Shown: piece after piece, positions 62,923 through 64,000 of the stretch
How the letters are laid out: each line of letters opens with the position of its first letter
Position numbering within the stretch: position 1 is the stretch's first letter
Source: Thalassovita aquimarina
GTDB taxonomy: Bacteria; Pseudomonadota; Alphaproteobacteria; Rhodobacterales; Rhodobacteraceae
Length of the DNA: 64,000 nucleotides
Assembly: GCF_018219815.1 (NCBI RefSeq)
Contig: NZ_JADMKU010000003.1
Location: 1 to 64,000, forward strand
Reading direction: 5' to 3'
The notes under the pieces: model-generated
Seen by the model: only the letters and a program-made list of their open reading frames with translations
Database searches by the model: none
What the model was told of the DNA's origin: nothing
Program-made: the position numbers and the translations under genes

Positions 62923-64000
62923 TCAGCCGCGTTGTTCCCGGCCTTTCAGCATGGTGATACGGGCGGCATCCCACAGTGACGGCAACAGGATCAGCGACAC
63001 CGGCACGGCGGTGACCACGATGAAGCTCTGCAGCTTGCCGACACCGCCCGAACCGACCGAAATCAGGATCAGCGCCATCAGACCCATCGCCACGCCCCAG
63101 AACACGCGCATCGCCGTCTTGGGATGCTCGTCCTGGCTCATCGTCACCGCGATAACATAGGTCATCGAATCGCCCGTGGTCGCCACGAAAATGGTGGTCA
63201 GGATCAGGAACAGCAGTGAGACGATGAATCCCATCGGCAGTTGCTGGGTGATCGCCAGCAGGGCGGCAGGCAGGTTGAAGCCTTCGAAGGCGGTCGAAAC
63301 CGAGCCGGGATTGGCCAGTTCGAAGGCGATGCCCGAACCACCGACGATGGTGAACCAGAAGTTGGTCACGATCGGCGCGACGATCGACAGCATGATGATG
63401 ATCGAACGGATCGAGCGGCCGCGCGAAACACGGGCGATGAACATCGCCATCAGCGGACCGTACCCCATGAACCAGCCCCAGAAGAACACGGTCCACCAGC
63501 CAAGCCAGCCCGGCGCGCCGAAAAGACCTGCATCGCCGCGATAAAGCGCCATATCGAAGAAGCTGCCGAGATAGGTGGCGAAACCGGCGAAGAAGCCCTT
63601 GAAGATGAAAAGCGTCGGCCCGGCGATCAGCATGAACAGCAGCAGCACTGCGGCAAGGACCACGTTGATCCGGCTGAGAATCTGGATGCCCTTGTTCACC
63701 CCGGTGATGGCCGAACCGGTGTAAAGAGCGACCAGGCCAGCGATTACCACGAGCTGGGTGCCAAATCCGTTCGGGATTCCGAACAGGGCGTTGAGGCCAT
63801 AGCTGACCTGCAGGCCGAGAAATCCGATCGGACCGACGGTGCCGGCAACCACGGCGATGATGGCCGACGCGTCGGCGATCAGGCCGATGGGGCCGTTGAT
63901 CGCCCTGTCACCGAAGACCGGGTATAGAAGCGTGCGCGGCGCCAGCGGCAGGCCCTTTTCGTAGTGGTAGTACATCAGCATCACGGTCGAAAGCGACCCG
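62923..64000 (-). CDS. BCCT family transporter, start beyond the window
   Basis: The visible 359 residues are the C-terminal two thirds or so of a betaine/carnitine/choline-type transporter, which imports quaternary ammonium or related zwitterions with sodium or protons. The signature is GWWTVFFWGWFMGYGPLMAMFIARVSRGRSIR. Where BetP has Trp-Trp-x-x-Trp in this helix, this protein reads Trp-Phe-Met-Gly-Tyr, so the aromatic box differs. Family features after it (FATTGDSMTYVIAVTMSQ) are intact. The open frame continues past 64000. The two downstream genes are unknown, so the substrate is open. Confidence 0.92.
   Translation of the reverse strand, partial: GSLSTVMLMYYHYEKGLPLAPRTLLYPVFGDRAINGPIGLIADASAIIAVVAGTVGPIGFLGLQVSYGLNALFGIPNGFGTQLVVIAGLVALYTGSAITGVNKGIQILSRINVVLAAVLLLFMLIAGPTLFIFKGFFAGFATYLGSFFDMALYRGDAGLFGAPGWLGWWTVFFWGWFMGYGPLMAMFIARVSRGRSIRSIIIMLSIVAPIVTNFWFTIVGGSGIAFELANPGSVSTAFEGFNLPAALLAITQQLPMGFIVSLLFLILTTIFVATTGDSMTYVIAVTMSQDEHPKTAMRVFWGVAMGLMALILISVGSGGVGKLQSFIVVTAVPVSLILLPSLWDAARITMLKGREQRG

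Noticed and set aside
62861-63496. Upstream extension of the 565-residue protein to 63496
   Set aside because: The extension is the out-of-frame shadow of the BCCT gene on the same strand; a strong ribosome site stands in front of 62860.

Overview
The window looks like a chromosomal stretch of a marine alphaproteobacterium of the Rhodobacteraceae (Roseobacter group). The evidence is high-GC coding sequence, three different families of solute-binding transport, a complete Tad/Flp pilus locus with the alphaproteobacterial gene set, and enzymes of the beta-hydroxyaspartate cycle that closely match the Paracoccus proteins as I remember them.

Region 1 (about 0.2-29.95 kb) is one large catabolic island. 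It holds, in order: a short-chain dehydrogenase, bhcD, bhcC and bhcB (iminosuccinate reductase, beta-hydroxyaspartate aldolase and dehydratase, with no bhcA), a four-gene carbohydrate-type ABC transporter, an NAD-dependent epimerase/dehydrogenase, a divergent unit of an unrecognised 381-residue protein plus a dehydrogenase and a D-threonine-aldolase/D-serine-dehydratase-like enzyme, a TRAP transporter, an M81 (MlrC-like) metallopeptidase, a LysR regulator, an aldehyde dehydrogenase with a GMC oxidoreductase, a dehydrogenase followed by a full dipeptide-type ABC transporter, and a metal-dependent amidohydrolase.

The most notable observation is that nearly every transcription unit from 4.5 to 29.8 kb has a pair of 15-bp AT-N11-AT boxes set exactly 21 bp apart, 60-121 bp upstream of its first gene. 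This is a LysR-type T-N11-A architecture. One copy lies between the LysR gene (17965-18879) and its divergent neighbour. I infer that three uptake systems and about ten enzymes form one LysR regulon; the substrate is not known from sequence.

Region 2 (29.95-31.96 kb) is a small accessory patch: a gene remnant, an HGGxSTG-type small protein, and an 838-bp IS5-family element flanked by CTAG whose transposase has an amber codon at position 6. A XRE/cupin regulator follows.

Region 3 (32.6-50.8 kb) is a Tad pilus locus on the minus strand, read from flp: flp, CpaB, secretin, a tiny lipoprotein, two TadE-like pseudopilins, TadZ, an L,D-transpeptidase, TadA, TadB, TadC, a polytopic GT-C-like membrane protein, an AAA ATPase, a second polytopic membrane protein, TadD, TadV and TadG. 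The transpeptidase, the two membrane proteins and the AAA ATPase are additions to the textbook set.

Region 4 (51.5-64 kb) contains an ArgE-like deacylase with its own TRAP transporter, a MobA-like 3-hydroxybenzoate 4-monooxygenase, a small membrane protein, a cupin with a divergent LysR regulator, and at the right edge a BCCT transporter (cut by the window) followed by a 565-residue unknown protein and a DUF3726-like protein. No tRNA, rRNA or CRISPR array was seen.
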